Notes: generated from the sequence alone by a model not told the origin. A stretch of 64,000 nucleotides of DNA from Thermovibrio ammonificans HB-1 (GCF_000185805.1 NC_014926.1:1-64000), one strand, 5' to 3'. Shown: positions 24,653-33,028, numbered from the stretch's first letter. Made by a program: numbers and translations.

Positions 24653-25774
24653 TTAGTAAGCGAGCCCTTCAAGTAGTCCGTGGGCCTGCTTGGCGTTCCT
24701 GACCTCAAGTGTGTACTCGCCGAGAATTCTGCGGGCTATGAAGTCGGCACCGTTTGGTGTTGCGTCAAAGTCTCTGATGGTAGAGCCTCTGAGTGGGACG
24801 AGGCGCAGGCGGCTCGTGTCAAGGATTGCGATTTTGTCTTTGGGGAAGTTTGTGTCAACTACGATGGTGGTTATCACTCCTGCCGGGAGGTCTGCAACGA
24901 ACCTGGCGACGAAGTTTCCGGCAGTCTGGTCTTCCCTCTGGACGATGATGTTGTTGGCGTTGAAAGCAGAAATTTTCCTTGCCTGAGTGGTGTTACACAC
25001 GAGGACGTTGGGAGAGCCGCCGTCCTGAACGATTTTCTCAATCGTGTCGTTTAGGAGGGTCTGAGTTAGGTCGTTGCCTGCGGCGTTTACGACGTTTCCG
25101 CCGGGTTGTTTGAGGAAGTAGAGGATACCGCCCATCATTCCGGGCTCTACTCCCTCAACTCTCTTTATCCTGCGGCCGTAGATAACGGCGTTGTTCATCC
25201 TGCGGGAGATAACTTGAAGCCCCTGATTTACCCTGTGGTTGATGAGGTTATCTATTCCGTACTGGGCGGTGTTCTGGGCCGTTCTCGTTACTTTGACCGT
25301 GATGTCAAAAATCTGGGTCTGGTTCCACTCGGTTCCGGGGAGAGCTCCGGGGTTGTCGTCCCCGGGAAGGGTCCCCTCGTCCCTCGGACGGGCAATGATT
25401 TTTACTTCCGTGTTGGCGTTGTGAGCTTCTGCCGTGGTTCCGCCGTAGCCCCTTGCGACTGTGAGGGTATTTCCTGAAACGGCCGTAACTTTGACAAGCT
25501 CATCTGAGCCTTCAAACGTAAGGACCATTCCGGGCTGGAACTTGGTTCCGTCTGCAACGCTCATTGAGGTTGAGGAAGCGTCAAGGTCGGCCGTAAGGGT
25601 GTCAACTTCCGGGGAAACTATGTCTTCAAGCCATTCGTGGGTGGGAGATTTGGCGTACTGGGGCGGAGCGGCGTGGGGAATTAAAGAGATAAGAGTAGGT
25701 TGCCTCTGGACAATCATTGAAAGTTCGTCGGTTAAGTCTCTAACGACGTTTTTAAGGTCGTATGAGCCAAGCAT
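24653..25774 (-). CDS. major capsid protein (SU10/DUF5309-like)
   Basis: 373 residues. The N-terminal segment LMIVQRQPTLISLIPHAAPP-like and the body RTAQNTAQYGIDNLINHRVNQGLQVISRRMNNAVIYGR match the SU10/DUF5309 capsid family of HK97 fold. Around residues 58-110 an inserted beta domain (VSPEVDTLTADLDASS to ARGYGGTTAE) interrupts the core. The C-terminal part (DTNFPKDKIAILDTSRLRLVPL) is also family-like. It starts at 25774, touching the scaffold stop; the two are coupled. Confidence 0.82.
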   Translation of the reverse strand: MLGSYDLKNVVRDLTDELSMIVQRQPTLISLIPHAAPPQYAKSPTHEWLEDIVSPEVDTLTADLDASSTSMSVADGTKFQPGMVLTFEGSDELVKVTAVSGNTLTVARGYGGTTAEAHNANTEVKIIARPRDEGTLPGDDNPGALPGTEWNQTQIFDITVKVTRTAQNTAQYGIDNLINHRVNQGLQVISRRMNNAVIYGRRIKRVEGVEPGMMGGILYFLKQPGGNVVNAAGNDLTQTLLNDTIEKIVQDGGSPNVLVCNTTQARKISAFNANNIIVQREDQTAGNFVARFVADLPAGVITTIVVDTNFPKDKIAILDTSRLRLVPLRGSTIRDFDATPNGADFIARRILGEYTLEVRNAKQAHGLLEGLAY

Positions 25775-26379
25775 TATTCACCTCCTTCGCTCTGTTCAAG
25801 TTTGGCAAGCTCTCCTTTTAAAGCCAAGGCTTTTTCAATGTCGCCGGCCTTTTTGGCCTCCTCGTAAGCTTTAAGGAGCTCCTCTTTCTTTGAGGCAGGC
25901 GGAGAAGACTGATTTGTTGCTCCTGAGCCTTCTTTCTCGCTTGCCTTAAAGAGGAAAGGCTTGCTTTCTTTCAGGCTCTCTATGAACTCTGCCGGGTCCT
26001 TACCCTCAATTACGACTTTGCCGTCTTCGGTTAGCTCGGCCTTTCCGGAGACGATTGCAAGGAATACTTCAGGGTCAAGAACTCCTTTCTCGGCGGCAAG
26101 TTTCGTCAGGGTGTTTGTGACGACGAGGTTCTTCAGCTCGGCCTCTTTCTGCTGAAGCGCCTGCTCTCTCTCCTGAAGCTGTGCTTGGAGTTCCTTTAGT
26201 CTCTTTTCGTAGGCCTCAAGCTTCTTCTGAAACTCTCTCTCCTTGGCCTCAAGGATTTTCGTAAAGTCCCCCTCTTTCTTCCTCTGGGCCTCAACAAAAG
26301 CTTTTAGCTCATCTATGGAGCTGAAACCCAGAGTGGTGGGGTCAAATGAAGGTGCCGGAGTAGGCTTATCTTCTGGCAT
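25774..26379 (-). CDS. capsid scaffold protein
   Basis: 201 residues, dominated by a coiled coil between about 40 and 95 (repeated KxLEAxExxL and Gln/Glu heptads), with a Pro-rich N terminus and an acidic Ala/Lys-rich C terminus. That is the usual look of phage scaffolds, and it directly precedes the capsid gene. Its GGGAGG ribosome site is buried in the 3' arm of junction hairpin D, which suggests controlled translation. Confidence 0.78.
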   Translation of the reverse strand: MPEDKPTPAPSFDPTTLGFSSIDELKAFVEAQRKKEGDFTKILEAKEREFQKKLEAYEKRLKELQAQLQEREQALQQKEAELKNLVVTNTLTKLAAEKGVLDPEVFLAIVSGKAELTEDGKVVIEGKDPAEFIESLKESKPFLFKASEKEGSGATNQSSPPASKKEELLKAYEEAKKAGDIEKALALKGELAKLEQSEGGE

Positions 26380-26385
26380 GGTTAA

Positions 26386-26446
26386 CCTCCCGGTAGGTTT
26401 GTTTTAGCTTACAGCCGGGAGGGTTTGAGAGCTGTTCACTGTGGCG
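26386..26446 (-). promoter_or_regulatory. late-junction element D: CGCCACAGTGAACAG plus SD-sequestering hairpin
   Basis: On the - strand, CGCCACAGTGAACAG (26446-26432) precedes an 8-bp perfect stem CCTCCCGG (26422-26415 complement side) with CCGGGAGG (26393-26386 complement side). The loop contains TAAGCTAAAACAAACC. The 3' arm supplies GGGAGG, the ribosome site of the scaffold gene. The upstream HTH gene stops 2 bp before the element. Confidence 0.8.
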
Positions 26447-26447
26447 A

Positions 26448-26747
26448 TTAAGACTGACTGGCAAGTCTGAAGAGCTTGCTCTTTAGCTTTTGAAGAATAG
26501 CCTTCTCCTCAAGGTGGGAGAAATCTTTAAGGTTAAATATCTCAACGAAGTTGTCACTCTCTATGAGATACTCAATTACCGAGCTCTCGTAAATCCTCCA
26601 GCTCCCCTTACTGTTTTTCTTTTTTATTTTGAACCCCCTCAGGTGGCCGGTGGCAAGGAGGAACCGGACCTGTGAGGGAGAGCACCTGAGTATCTTAGCT
26701 ACCTCTTTGACTGTGTATTTCCTCTCTTGTAGCACGTTGAACCCCAT
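26448..26747 (-). CDS. helix-turn-helix DNA-binding protein, candidate late regulator
   Basis: 99 residues. The first half is a MerR/excisionase-like HTH (YTVKEVAKILRCSPSQVRFLLATGHLRGFKI, then SWRIYESSVIEYL). The rest is helical. It sits exactly at the switch from the replication/transposition genes to head genes and is preceded by junction element E and followed by D. By analogy with Mu C, it could be the activator of late operons; this is inference. It could instead be an excisionase-like accessory protein. Confidence 0.75.
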   Translation of the reverse strand: MGFNVLQERKYTVKEVAKILRCSPSQVRFLLATGHLRGFKIKKKNSKGSWRIYESSVIEYLIESDNFVEIFNLKDFSHLEEKAILQKLKSKLFRLASQS

Positions 26748-26772
26748 ATCCCCATTATGCTCCGTGCAATTT

Positions 26773-27417
26773 TCATGTTCTGTTAACTGTGGCGAGCCTC
26801 AAATCTTCTCCTTTAACTGTTTTCACGTCGCAGATTTCAAGGAGCCTTGAAACAACTGGCTCTTCTTTGAGGAAGTGGGCAATGGCCTTGAATGAGGCGT
26901 TGGAGGTTATGAATAGAAGCTTTTCCTCGTTGTAGGCGTGGTAGATGACCTCTATTACCAGTTTCCTCTCCCACTCTCCAAGGTTGGGGTTCAAGTCGTC
27001 AAGGAGGAAGGAGTCGTAATCCCAGAGGGCTTTCTTTGTTTCAAAGACGTCTTTAATGTTCTGGAGGGGAAGGTAGAGCGGACGGTTTACTTTGAGGTTC
27101 TTGAGGAGATAGGCGATTTTGTAGACGCAGGCGTAAGTTTTCCCCACCCCTGCCGAGCCTATCAGGAATAGGCCTTTTGGGGCTGAAAGAGCTACCTGCA
27201 GGGCTTCTGTTTTCTTCTTTTCGCTACCGAGAACCCTGTCTATATATCTTTTAGGGAAGTTTCCCTCAAGGAGAATTTCCTTGATTTGCTCCTTGCGACG
27301 GGGTTTGAGGAACTTGAGTGCTCTCCCCTCTGTAAGTACAAAGTACAGGTTATCCTGCTCTATGATTGAACATTCAGGGTATTGCTTTTTAAGAGCTTCA
27401 AGCGTAGCAACCTGCAC
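26773..27417 (-). CDS. DnaC/IstB-like AAA+ helicase loader
   Basis: 214 residues. Walker A GSAGVGKT is at about 87-94, Walker B SFLLDDLN follows, then sensor 1 FITSN and a likely arginine finger VSRLLE. The first 60 residues are a poorly conserved N-terminal domain, as in DnaC. In this phage a loader would recruit host DnaB to the transposition intermediate (inference). It is the second AAA+ ATPase of the prophage beside the MuB-like one. Its final codons contain junction element E. Confidence 0.82.
   Translation of the reverse strand: MQVATLEALKKQYPECSIIEQDNLYFVLTEGRALKFLKPRRKEQIKEILLEGNFPKRYIDRVLGSEKKKTEALQVALSAPKGLFLIGSAGVGKTYACVYKIAYLLKNLKVNRPLYLPLQNIKDVFETKKALWDYDSFLLDDLNPNLGEWERKLVIEVIYHAYNEEKLLFITSNASFKAIAHFLKEEPVVSRLLEICDVKTVKGEDLRLATVNRT
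26780..26794 (-). promoter_or_regulatory. late-junction element E: CGCCACAGTTAACAG
   Basis: On the - strand CGCCACAGTTAACAG lies within the last codons of the DnaC-like gene and about 33 bp before the HTH gene. Unlike the other junction copies I see no strong hairpin after it. It may drive or control the HTH gene. Confidence 0.65.
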
Positions 27418-27425
27418 GGCTCACC

Positions 27426-27929
27426 TCAAAATCCGGGTTCGTCAATCTTTTGGAGGTAGTGGTCCAAACCCCTTTCGTTCTCTTCTGTAGTCCACTTTTT
27501 CCCGGATGTGTCGCCCTTCCATCTGGGGAGGACGTAGCGGAATTGAACAATCCCTCTGTCGCCGAGTAATTTCTTCTTCCATCCTATTAGCTTTGGGTTG
27601 GCGTCCTTGAAAGCCTCGTACTCATAGCGAAGGGTATCGGTGTCAAGGTTGTTGTTGCGGTAAATCTTGATGAGGTCCTTAAAGTGTCTCGCTATGACCT
27701 TCCACGGGTCGCTAAATCTGAGGAGCTCCGGTGGTTCGTTGTTCCAGAGTTCTCTGTACCAGGCTATTAGCTCCCTAACCTCGGGCTCCCTGCTTTTGCT
27801 TTTCTTCCTCTCAAGGTCTTCTCTAAGGCTTCTCTCTGTATCCTGTATAACCTTAAAAGCCGCCATCACATTACCGGCCGCAATGTGCTCCATCGCAAGC
27901 CGAAGCCTCTTTATTACAGTGTCAGTGCG
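27426..27929 (-). CDS. hypothetical early/replication-region phage protein
   Basis: About 167 residues, charged and mostly helical (MRTDTVIKRLRLAMEHIAAGNVMAAF, then LERKKSKSREPEVRELIAWYRELWNNEPPELLRF). ATG 27929 is chosen because AAGGAGG lies 6 bases upstream; the longer open frame to 27989 would overlap the previous gene heavily. It is immediately upstream of the DnaC-like gene, so it may assist replication. The family is not recognised. Confidence 0.7.
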   Translation of the reverse strand, partial: RTDTVIKRLRLAMEHIAAGNVMAAFKVIQDTERSLREDLERKKSKSREPEVRELIAWYRELWNNEPPELLRFSDPWKVIARHFKDLIKIYRNNNLDTDTLRYEYEAFKDANPKLIGWKKKLLGDRGIVQFRYVLPRWKGDTSGKKWTTEENERGLDHYLQKIDEPGF

Positions 27930-28482
27930 CATTGCTAACCTCCTTGAGGGTTTTGGCTTTCCATCTAACGGCGTAAACAGTTCTTCCAAGGAGCAGGGCG
28001 ATTTCCCTTAGTGTTTTGCCCTCCTTTCGGAGCTCCACGAGTTTCCTGACTTCCTCTTTTGTCCAGGGTTTCCCCTTATTGACTGCGGCCTGGTCGGCCG
28101 ACTGGAGGTATTTCCTTACCCTCCTTCTCGTGTCGGCCCTTCTCCTTTTTGCCTTCGCCTTTTCGTAGCACTTGCGGGAGCAGTATTTGTCTTGACTACC
28201 TCGCCTGCTGTAGAATGTCTTTCCGCAAACTGGGCACCTCTTTTCCCTGCCGTAGAGCTCCCTCCAGCGGTCTGCATAGTCAGGAAGAGCGAATATAGGG
28301 GGCTCCTTGTTTACCCTGACTAAGGTCTTGTACTTAAGCCAGCTGTAAACAGTTGATTCCACTTTGGTTTTTACGGTGCTTCTTCCAAGGAAGCCCCATT
28401 CTTCCATTAGGTGGTCAACCAGTTCGTTTATCTGGAATACCTTTAGCTTGTCCATCGCAATAGCAATGTCAGAGGCCCTCAT
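27922..28482 (-). CDS. zinc-finger and HTH DNA-binding protein
   Basis: 186 residues with three visible parts: a helical N-terminal domain resembling a winged helix (1-75), a four-Cys zinc ribbon near 84-105 (CPVCGKTFYSRRG, YCSRKCYEKAK), and a C-terminal SANT/Myb-like HTH (PWTKEEVRKLVELRKEGKTLREIALLLGRTVYAVRWKAK). It overlaps MuB-like gene by 4 bp and the next gene by 8 bp. A regulatory or DNA-structure role in transposition is likely but unspecified. Confidence 0.75.
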   Translation of the reverse strand: MRASDIAIAMDKLKVFQINELVDHLMEEWGFLGRSTVKTKVESTVYSWLKYKTLVRVNKEPPIFALPDYADRWRELYGREKRCPVCGKTFYSRRGSQDKYCSRKCYEKAKAKRRRADTRRRVRKYLQSADQAAVNKGKPWTKEEVRKLVELRKEGKTLREIALLLGRTVYAVRWKAKTLKEVSNAH

Positions 28483-29198
28483 CTTATCCCTCCGACGGCG
28501 GCTTTAAGGAACTTTTCAAGGCTTTGAGGCGTTATCTCTTTAAGGCCTTTCTTTCTTGCAAGGTGAAGGGCAACGTCAAGCTCGCCTGTAGTTATTCCTT
28601 CGCTTTTTAAAAGAGCGGTAATCTGGTCTGCGGCTTCAGGCTCAAATGAGTGTTTTGAAAGGAGTGAGACAACAGTCTCTTTGGCTATTGGGCTTAGGGC
28701 CTTTCTGATTATTATCCTCTTGACGAGGGAATGGTATTCGTTTGTAAGGAACCGGGAGAGTTTCCTGTCGCCCAGGAAGAGTAGAAGAAGGCCGGCAGGG
28801 TAGTAGACTTCTATCTCCTCTACAATGTCTTTGAGGATTGAGAGGAACCTGGGCTTTTCAAAGAGCCTCTGGGCTTCGTCAATTATCAGGACGTAGGTTT
28901 CGTTCCTGTGGGTTATCCACTCCTTTATTAGGTCAAGGTTTTCAACGAAGCTCCTCTTTGGGCCCACTTTCAGGGAGAGGACTATCTGGGAAACAAACTG
29001 GGTTTCGGTTATCCTCCTTTCCGGGAACTTCATGTACTTCACTTTCGGGTTCTTTGAGGCCACACGGAGGGCGCTCTTTGTCTTTCCTGCCATCCACTCG
29101 CCCCAGAGTGCCCCGTGCAGGGCCTCTTGCCTTTCGTGATAGAACTGCAGTAAATTTTGAACTGCCTTTTCAATCGCAGTTTGAACGTGTATCTTCAT
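28479..29198 (-). CDS. MuB-like transposition target ATPase
   Basis: 239-residue AAA+ ATPase beside the transposase. Walker A is GEWMAGKT (residues 33-40) and Walker B is YVLIIDEAQRLF. The C-terminal region is helical, as in MuB/TniB. In the family it binds target DNA, stimulates strand transfer and gives target immunity. It lies 13 bp after the transposase stop, start ATG 29198 after GGAGGTGAG. The order A then B is as in Mu. Confidence 0.85.
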   Translation of the reverse strand: MKIHVQTAIEKAVQNLLQFYHERQEALHGALWGEWMAGKTKSALRVASKNPKVKYMKFPERRITETQFVSQIVLSLKVGPKRSFVENLDLIKEWITHRNETYVLIIDEAQRLFEKPRFLSILKDIVEEIEVYYPAGLLLLFLGDRKLSRFLTNEYHSLVKRIIIRKALSPIAKETVVSLLSKHSFEPEAADQITALLKSEGITTGELDVALHLARKKGLKEITPQSLEKFLKAAVGGIR

Positions 29199-29211
29199 AA
29201 CTCACCTCCGT

Positions 29212-30618
29212 TTACAGGTCTTCTAAGGTGAGCCAGCCGTCGTTCTGGCTCACCTGCTCTTCTTTGGTGGGCTGAACCGGGATTTCCTCAAGGGAGATTG
29301 AGTCAAGGTCTTCAAGCTCAATAGGCGACTGCTCTCTCTTAATTTCTGAAAGCTCCTGCTGGAGCTTCTTTTCTCTCCTTTTGAGCTTTGCCTTTTGGCG
29401 TTTTTCCTCTTTAACCTCTACGGTTGAAACCTCAATGGGCTTCCCTTCAAGGCGGGCTATTCCCACCAGCTCTCCGGTTGAAGCGTCGTAGACGCTAACC
29501 TCTTGCGCCTGAGATAGAGAAATCTCAACGAGAACTTTCTTCCTCTTTACCCCCAGGGGAGAAACCATTCTGTAAATCCTTCCCTCTATCTGAATAAGGT
29601 TGTCCCTAACGGTTCTCTCCTCTAAGAGGGTAAAGGCGTTTCTGACAAGTAGCTCCGGCAGTTTCTTTGAGTATCCGGTAAAGACCTCGTGGGGAATTAC
29701 AGGTTCACAGAGGTGCTGGAAGTTGTGAAGGGAGCGGTTGTAAGCCTCTACTGCCCCCTCAAGGAGCTCTATAAAGTCTGCCTCTTTATTGAGGGCGGCG
29801 TGTAGGCGGAGCTCCTCCTTTAGCGAGCGAAAAGCCCTCTCTATGACCTTGTGGTTTGGGTTATAGGGGCGGGTATTCTTTAGCTCTATTCCGAGCTTCT
29901 CAAATCCCCTCTTAATGAGGTCGCTTTTAAGTATTTTTTCGTTATCACAGCGAACGGCCTTTGGAACCCCGAACCGGGCAAACAGCTCAGAGAGGTATAG
30001 AGCAACGTCGTAAGAGGAAAAGGCCCTGTTGTACCAGGTTGCTCCCTTTTCCCTGTTCTCAACGACGAGGGGCATGAAGAGAAAGCCGGTATAGGCGTCG
30101 TAGGCAAACAGCATTGAGTACTGAACGCCCCTATAGGTGTAGCCTGTTGCGTCAATTTCAAGGAGCTCCGGCTCCCTGATAACCGCTCCTCTGCTGACCC
30201 TGAACCTGTGGGCCTCTTTGGGGCGGCGGAGCTTCTCAAGCTCTGCCTGGCCCCCAAATTCGGCCTTTATAAAGGCTTTGAGAACCTGTAAAAACCTGTG
30301 GTAGCCAAAGGAGAGGCCTGCCGCCTGAAGGTGAAGCTCCATCTCCTTCCAGATTTTGGAGTAGGGAAGAGGGCGCTTGGTTCCTTTCTCTTCGCTGGTA
30401 AAGAGCAGGAGCTCCACGAGCCTGTCGCGAAGCTCTCTGTTTTCCTGAATGGCCCTAAGGTATTCTGTTAGTTTCCCTCCCCTTTTCTTACCTCTCTTCT
30501 CTGACTGCTTGGAGAGTCTGTAAACTGTTGATAGGGGAAGGTTTAGAATTTTCGCTATCTGCCTGTAGGAGTAGCCCTCTTCCCTCAGGAGCTTCACTTT
30601 TCTGGCCTCTCCTTTCAA
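29212..30618 (-). CDS. DDE transposase (MuA/TniA-like, rve core)
   Basis: 468 residues. An N-terminal HTH (VKLLREEGYSYRQIAKILNLPLSTVYRLSK) is followed by a second helical DNA-binding region and the integrase-like core. The catalytic triad reads D156 (LEIDATGY), D225 (VRCDNEK) and E260 (HKVIERAF), a classic DD(35)E spacing. A beta-barrel-like part and a charged C-terminal tail (about 410-468), the probable MuB contact, complete it. It is shorter than MuA (663), lacking a long N-terminal Ibeta/gamma region. It performs replicative transposition of the phage. Confidence 0.9.
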   Translation of the reverse strand: MKGEARKVKLLREEGYSYRQIAKILNLPLSTVYRLSKQSEKRGKKRGGKLTEYLRAIQENRELRDRLVELLLFTSEEKGTKRPLPYSKIWKEMELHLQAAGLSFGYHRFLQVLKAFIKAEFGGQAELEKLRRPKEAHRFRVSRGAVIREPELLEIDATGYTYRGVQYSMLFAYDAYTGFLFMPLVVENREKGATWYNRAFSSYDVALYLSELFARFGVPKAVRCDNEKILKSDLIKRGFEKLGIELKNTRPYNPNHKVIERAFRSLKEELRLHAALNKEADFIELLEGAVEAYNRSLHNFQHLCEPVIPHEVFTGYSKKLPELLVRNAFTLLEERTVRDNLIQIEGRIYRMVSPLGVKRKKVLVEISLSQAQEVSVYDASTGELVGIARLEGKPIEVSTVEVKEEKRQKAKLKRREKKLQQELSEIKREQSPIELEDLDSISLEEIPVQPTKEEQVSQNDGWLTLEDL

Positions 30619-30621
30619 CTT

Positions 30622-31899
30622 TTACCTCCTGTACTCAACCTCATAGACTGCACGGCCGCGGCGGTAAAAAGGGTCCTTGGTGTAGGAGCCGTCTTTCCAT
30701 TGCTGGAGGAGGGTTTCAAGGAGCTCTATTACGGCCTCTCTGCCGGCAATAGACTCCCAGCGGGCAAGCTGAACGTTAATAGTGTCAAGAACTTCTTTGT
30801 AGATGTCTTCCTTACTCTTGAGCTTGGGTTGTTTTTGTCCATTCTGCTCTTTCCTGATGGCGGCAGAGGCTTCTTGGGCCTTTAAACGCCCTATTGTGGT
30901 TTTTCCGTAAAAGAGCTCCGCTAACTCCATAATTACTTCGTCTTTTCTCTCCCAGTCTTCTGGAAGACCTGCTTTCTCGTAAGCCTCTGCGGGAACCAGC
31001 CCTTCTTCTCTAACGAGCCTTTTGGCTTCTTCAACTTTTTCCTTGAGAGATAGCTCCCCGTCGGCCTCCTCTGCTACTGCGTCAACTGCTAAAAGTTCTT
31101 CTTCCTCCTCCTGAATTAGCCTTTCGGGGTCGTCAAGAGTGGAGCGGACGGTGGGGGTGTCGGTTGGGGAATTTCTTACCTGGGTAACGGATTCCCCAAT
31201 GGTGGATTCAAGTGTTGAATTCTTACCCGGGTAATTTTTCAACAGCCAGGTTCTAACAGTAGCATCTGGAATCCTTTCTCCAAACTCTTCCGAAAGCCTT
31301 TCGGCTATCTGGCGAGAGCTCAATCCCTGCTCTTTAAGCTCCCTCGCCCTCTTTTTCATCTCCTCTTTGCGGTCCCTTATGAGGCCGGCCTGGCTCAGAA
31401 CCTTTCGCACGTAAGAAACTGTCGTTTCAAAGTCTTCGGCGAGCTTTTGCATAACGGTGTTAATCCCCTCGCTGAAGGCGTAGATAATTCCCCTCTTTTT
31501 CTCTGAGCCCGTTAGGTCTTTACCGGCCCTGCCCCTGCCTAAAACGTTGCAGATGGTCGCAACGTAGCGAATTTCGTGGCCCGGTATTCTCCAGATTTCA
31601 GCCGGAACTTTCACGCCGGCCTTAAGGTGGGCAAAATAGCGGTGGTTTCCGTCAACCAAAAGGAGCTTGCCTTCCTTTTTGGTGACTATCAGCGGCGGGA
31701 ACTGGTCGCCCTTGAGGAGGTCTTCCTTATACATCTCAACCCTGTCGGTATCGGTAGAGGAGCGGGGGTAGATTCCCTGGTCAACCACAATTTCTGCTGG
31801 GTCAACGAGGGCTACATCTTCAAACTCACAGCCAAGCTCCTTTAACCTTCTAAAAAGCTTTGGGTTGTAGTTCTTCAGCAATAACTTTTCGTTAACCAT
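30622..31899 (-). CDS. ParB-like (ParB/sulfiredoxin N domain) DNA-binding protein
   Basis: 425 residues. The N-terminal ParB-like domain (about 30-115) shows IYPRSSTDTDRVEMYKEDL, FPPLIVTKKEGKLLLVDGNHRYFAHLKAG, with GNHR at the nuclease/CTPase-box position. Central HTH segments follow (VMQKLAEDFETTVSYVRKVLSQAGL and LSSRQIAERLSEEFG), then a Glu-rich tail. It is first in the leftward transposase operon (4 bp to the transposase), with AGGAGG before ATG 31899. Two palindromes TTACCTGGGTAA and TTACCCGGGTAA lie inside its coding sequence and may be its own binding sites. No ParA is nearby. Confidence 0.8.
   Translation of the reverse strand: MVNEKLLLKNYNPKLFRRLKELGCEFEDVALVDPAEIVVDQGIYPRSSTDTDRVEMYKEDLLKGDQFPPLIVTKKEGKLLLVDGNHRYFAHLKAGVKVPAEIWRIPGHEIRYVATICNVLGRGRAGKDLTGSEKKRGIIYAFSEGINTVMQKLAEDFETTVSYVRKVLSQAGLIRDRKEEMKKRARELKEQGLSSRQIAERLSEEFGERIPDATVRTWLLKNYPGKNSTLESTIGESVTQVRNSPTDTPTVRSTLDDPERLIQEEEEELLAVDAVAEEADGELSLKEKVEEAKRLVREEGLVPAEAYEKAGLPEDWERKDEVIMELAELFYGKTTIGRLKAQEASAAIRKEQNGQKQPKLKSKEDIYKEVLDTINVQLARWESIAGREAVIELLETLLQQWKDGSYTKDPFYRRGRAVYEVEYRR
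31166..31244. promoter_or_regulatory. paired palindromic sites inside the parB-like gene
   Basis: Site 1: GGGGAAT (31166-31172), TTACCTGGGTAA (31176-31187), ATTCCCC (31191-31197). Site 2: TGTTGAA (31213-31219), TTACCCGGGTAA (31223-31234), TTCAACA (31238-31244). Both are symmetric over more than 30 bp. Their centres are 47 bp apart, the same distance as the pair at 50365-50423. Confidence 0.85.
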
Positions 31900-31970
31900 T
31901 GTTAAGCCTCCTGGTGATAAGATTTAAAAAGGCTGGAGCGGGGGAAATAAACCAATGATGGGGGACTGCC

Positions 31971-32369
31971 ATGAATTTTCCACTTGTCCAGCTTTTACCT
32001 GCTAAGGAGCAAGAGCTAAAAGCTTTTAGACTTGCCGTAGAGAAGTTTTGTGAAACGTTCACCAAGCACTTAATGGAAACCCAGAGGTATACAGGTGAAC
32101 TGGAGGTAGTTTCTCTTTTAAGCAATTTGAAGGAAAAGGCTTCTTTTACGGCAGAAGTGGAAAAACTTGAGGGCAAAACGCCTGCTCTCAAACTTAAAAT
32201 CTCGTTTCCCGAGGAGAAGCTGGAGTATGAGACAGAGCCAATAGTGGTTCCGAGTTCCTTTGAGGGGCCCCAGCTTTTGTGGGAGGAGCTTCTTAGGTCA
32301 ATTAGAGGCTTCATTGATTTCCTCCTTGAGAACCTATGGGAGTTTTATCCGGAGAAGTGCCGAGAATAG
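31971..32369 (+). CDS. hypothetical early protein on the opposite strand
   Basis: 132 residues, Glu/Lys-rich with a normal amino-acid mix (ETFTKHLMETQRYTGELEVV). It is the better of two overlapping frames here; the antisense frame is Ser-rich and looks like a shadow. It is divergent from the parB-like gene (71-bp shared upstream region) and its 3' end overlaps the next leftward gene by 59 bp. A GGGGGA ribosome site precedes ATG 31971. The family is unknown. Confidence 0.65.
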   Translation: MNFPLVQLLPAKEQELKAFRLAVEKFCETFTKHLMETQRYTGELEVVSLLSNLKEKASFTAEVEKLEGKTPALKLKISFPEEKLEYETEPIVVPSSFEGPQLLWEELLRSIRGFIDFLLENLWEFYPEKCRE

Positions 32370-32637
32370 CTTCAAGAGCAAAGCCATCCTGAACTAAAGC
32401 TCTCAATAGGTCAGAGGCTGTTAGTAGAAGATGATTGGATACAGAATCAAGGTCCCCTCGCTCCAGCCTTTTGCATTCTTTGTATACATAAAAGATGCTC
32501 TGGAGAAACTCCATAAACCGTTCAGGAGTTATTTCTGGGTTTTCTCTGCAAAAGGCTTCTACCTGAGTGAAGATTTTCTTAGCTAACTCAAGAGACTTTT
32601 CCTGAATTTCAAGAACTCTCTCGTTTTTACTAATCAT
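32311..32637 (-). CDS. hypothetical early phage protein
   Basis: 108 residues, helical and acidic (RVLEIQEKSLELAKKIFTQVEAF). ATG 32637 follows GGGAGGGATT. It ends inside the + strand gene at 31971-32369. No recognised domain. Confidence 0.7.
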   Translation of the reverse strand: MISKNERVLEIQEKSLELAKKIFTQVEAFCRENPEITPERFMEFLQSIFYVYKECKRLERGDLDSVSNHLLLTASDLLRALVQDGFALEAILGTSPDKTPIGSQGGNQ

Positions 32638-32650
32638 CTTAATCCCTCCC

Positions 32651-33028
32651 TTACTTGTTAATCAGGTAGCTCAAGAAAAGGCTTACCGCCTGATTGATTG
32701 CGTTTACTGAACCCTCTTTTAAGAGCTCCTTAAAGTAGTCTCCAAAGCTCTTTCTCTCTCCAAGAGCTTCGGGAATGGCGTTCAGGACGGCAAAACCTTT
32801 AAGGGTTAAGACTGCCCTTCTGAAAACACCGCTGAGGGTAGGGCTTCCGCAACGGATAAAGCCCTCGTCCCTCAGCCAGATAATCAGCTCGTAGTAAATC
32901 TCCCTTTCTTCAGCTCCAGCGTCCGGGTCAAGAGTCTTGGGGTTAAGGTCTATCGGTTTAGGGAAGGCTTCGTACAGGGTCGTCAGTATCCTTAAAATTG
33001 CCTCGTTAACAAACGCCTTGTCTGCCAT
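32651..33028 (-). CDS. hypothetical early phage protein, winged-helix-like
   Basis: 125 residues. The middle part (EIYYELIIWLRDEGFIRCGSPTLSGVFRRAVLTLKGFAVLNAIPEAL) reads like a winged helix followed by a helical segment, and the C terminus is hydrophobic (INQAVSLFLSYLINK). AGGAGG precedes ATG 33028. It may bind DNA; function unknown. Confidence 0.7.
   Translation of the reverse strand: MADKAFVNEAILRILTTLYEAFPKPIDLNPKTLDPDAGAEEREIYYELIIWLRDEGFIRCGSPTLSGVFRRAVLTLKGFAVLNAIPEALGERKSFGDYFKELLKEGSVNAINQAVSLFLSYLINK

Noticed and set aside
31892-32314. 140-residue - strand frame
   Set aside because: Ser-rich shadow of the + gene at 31971, with no ribosome site.
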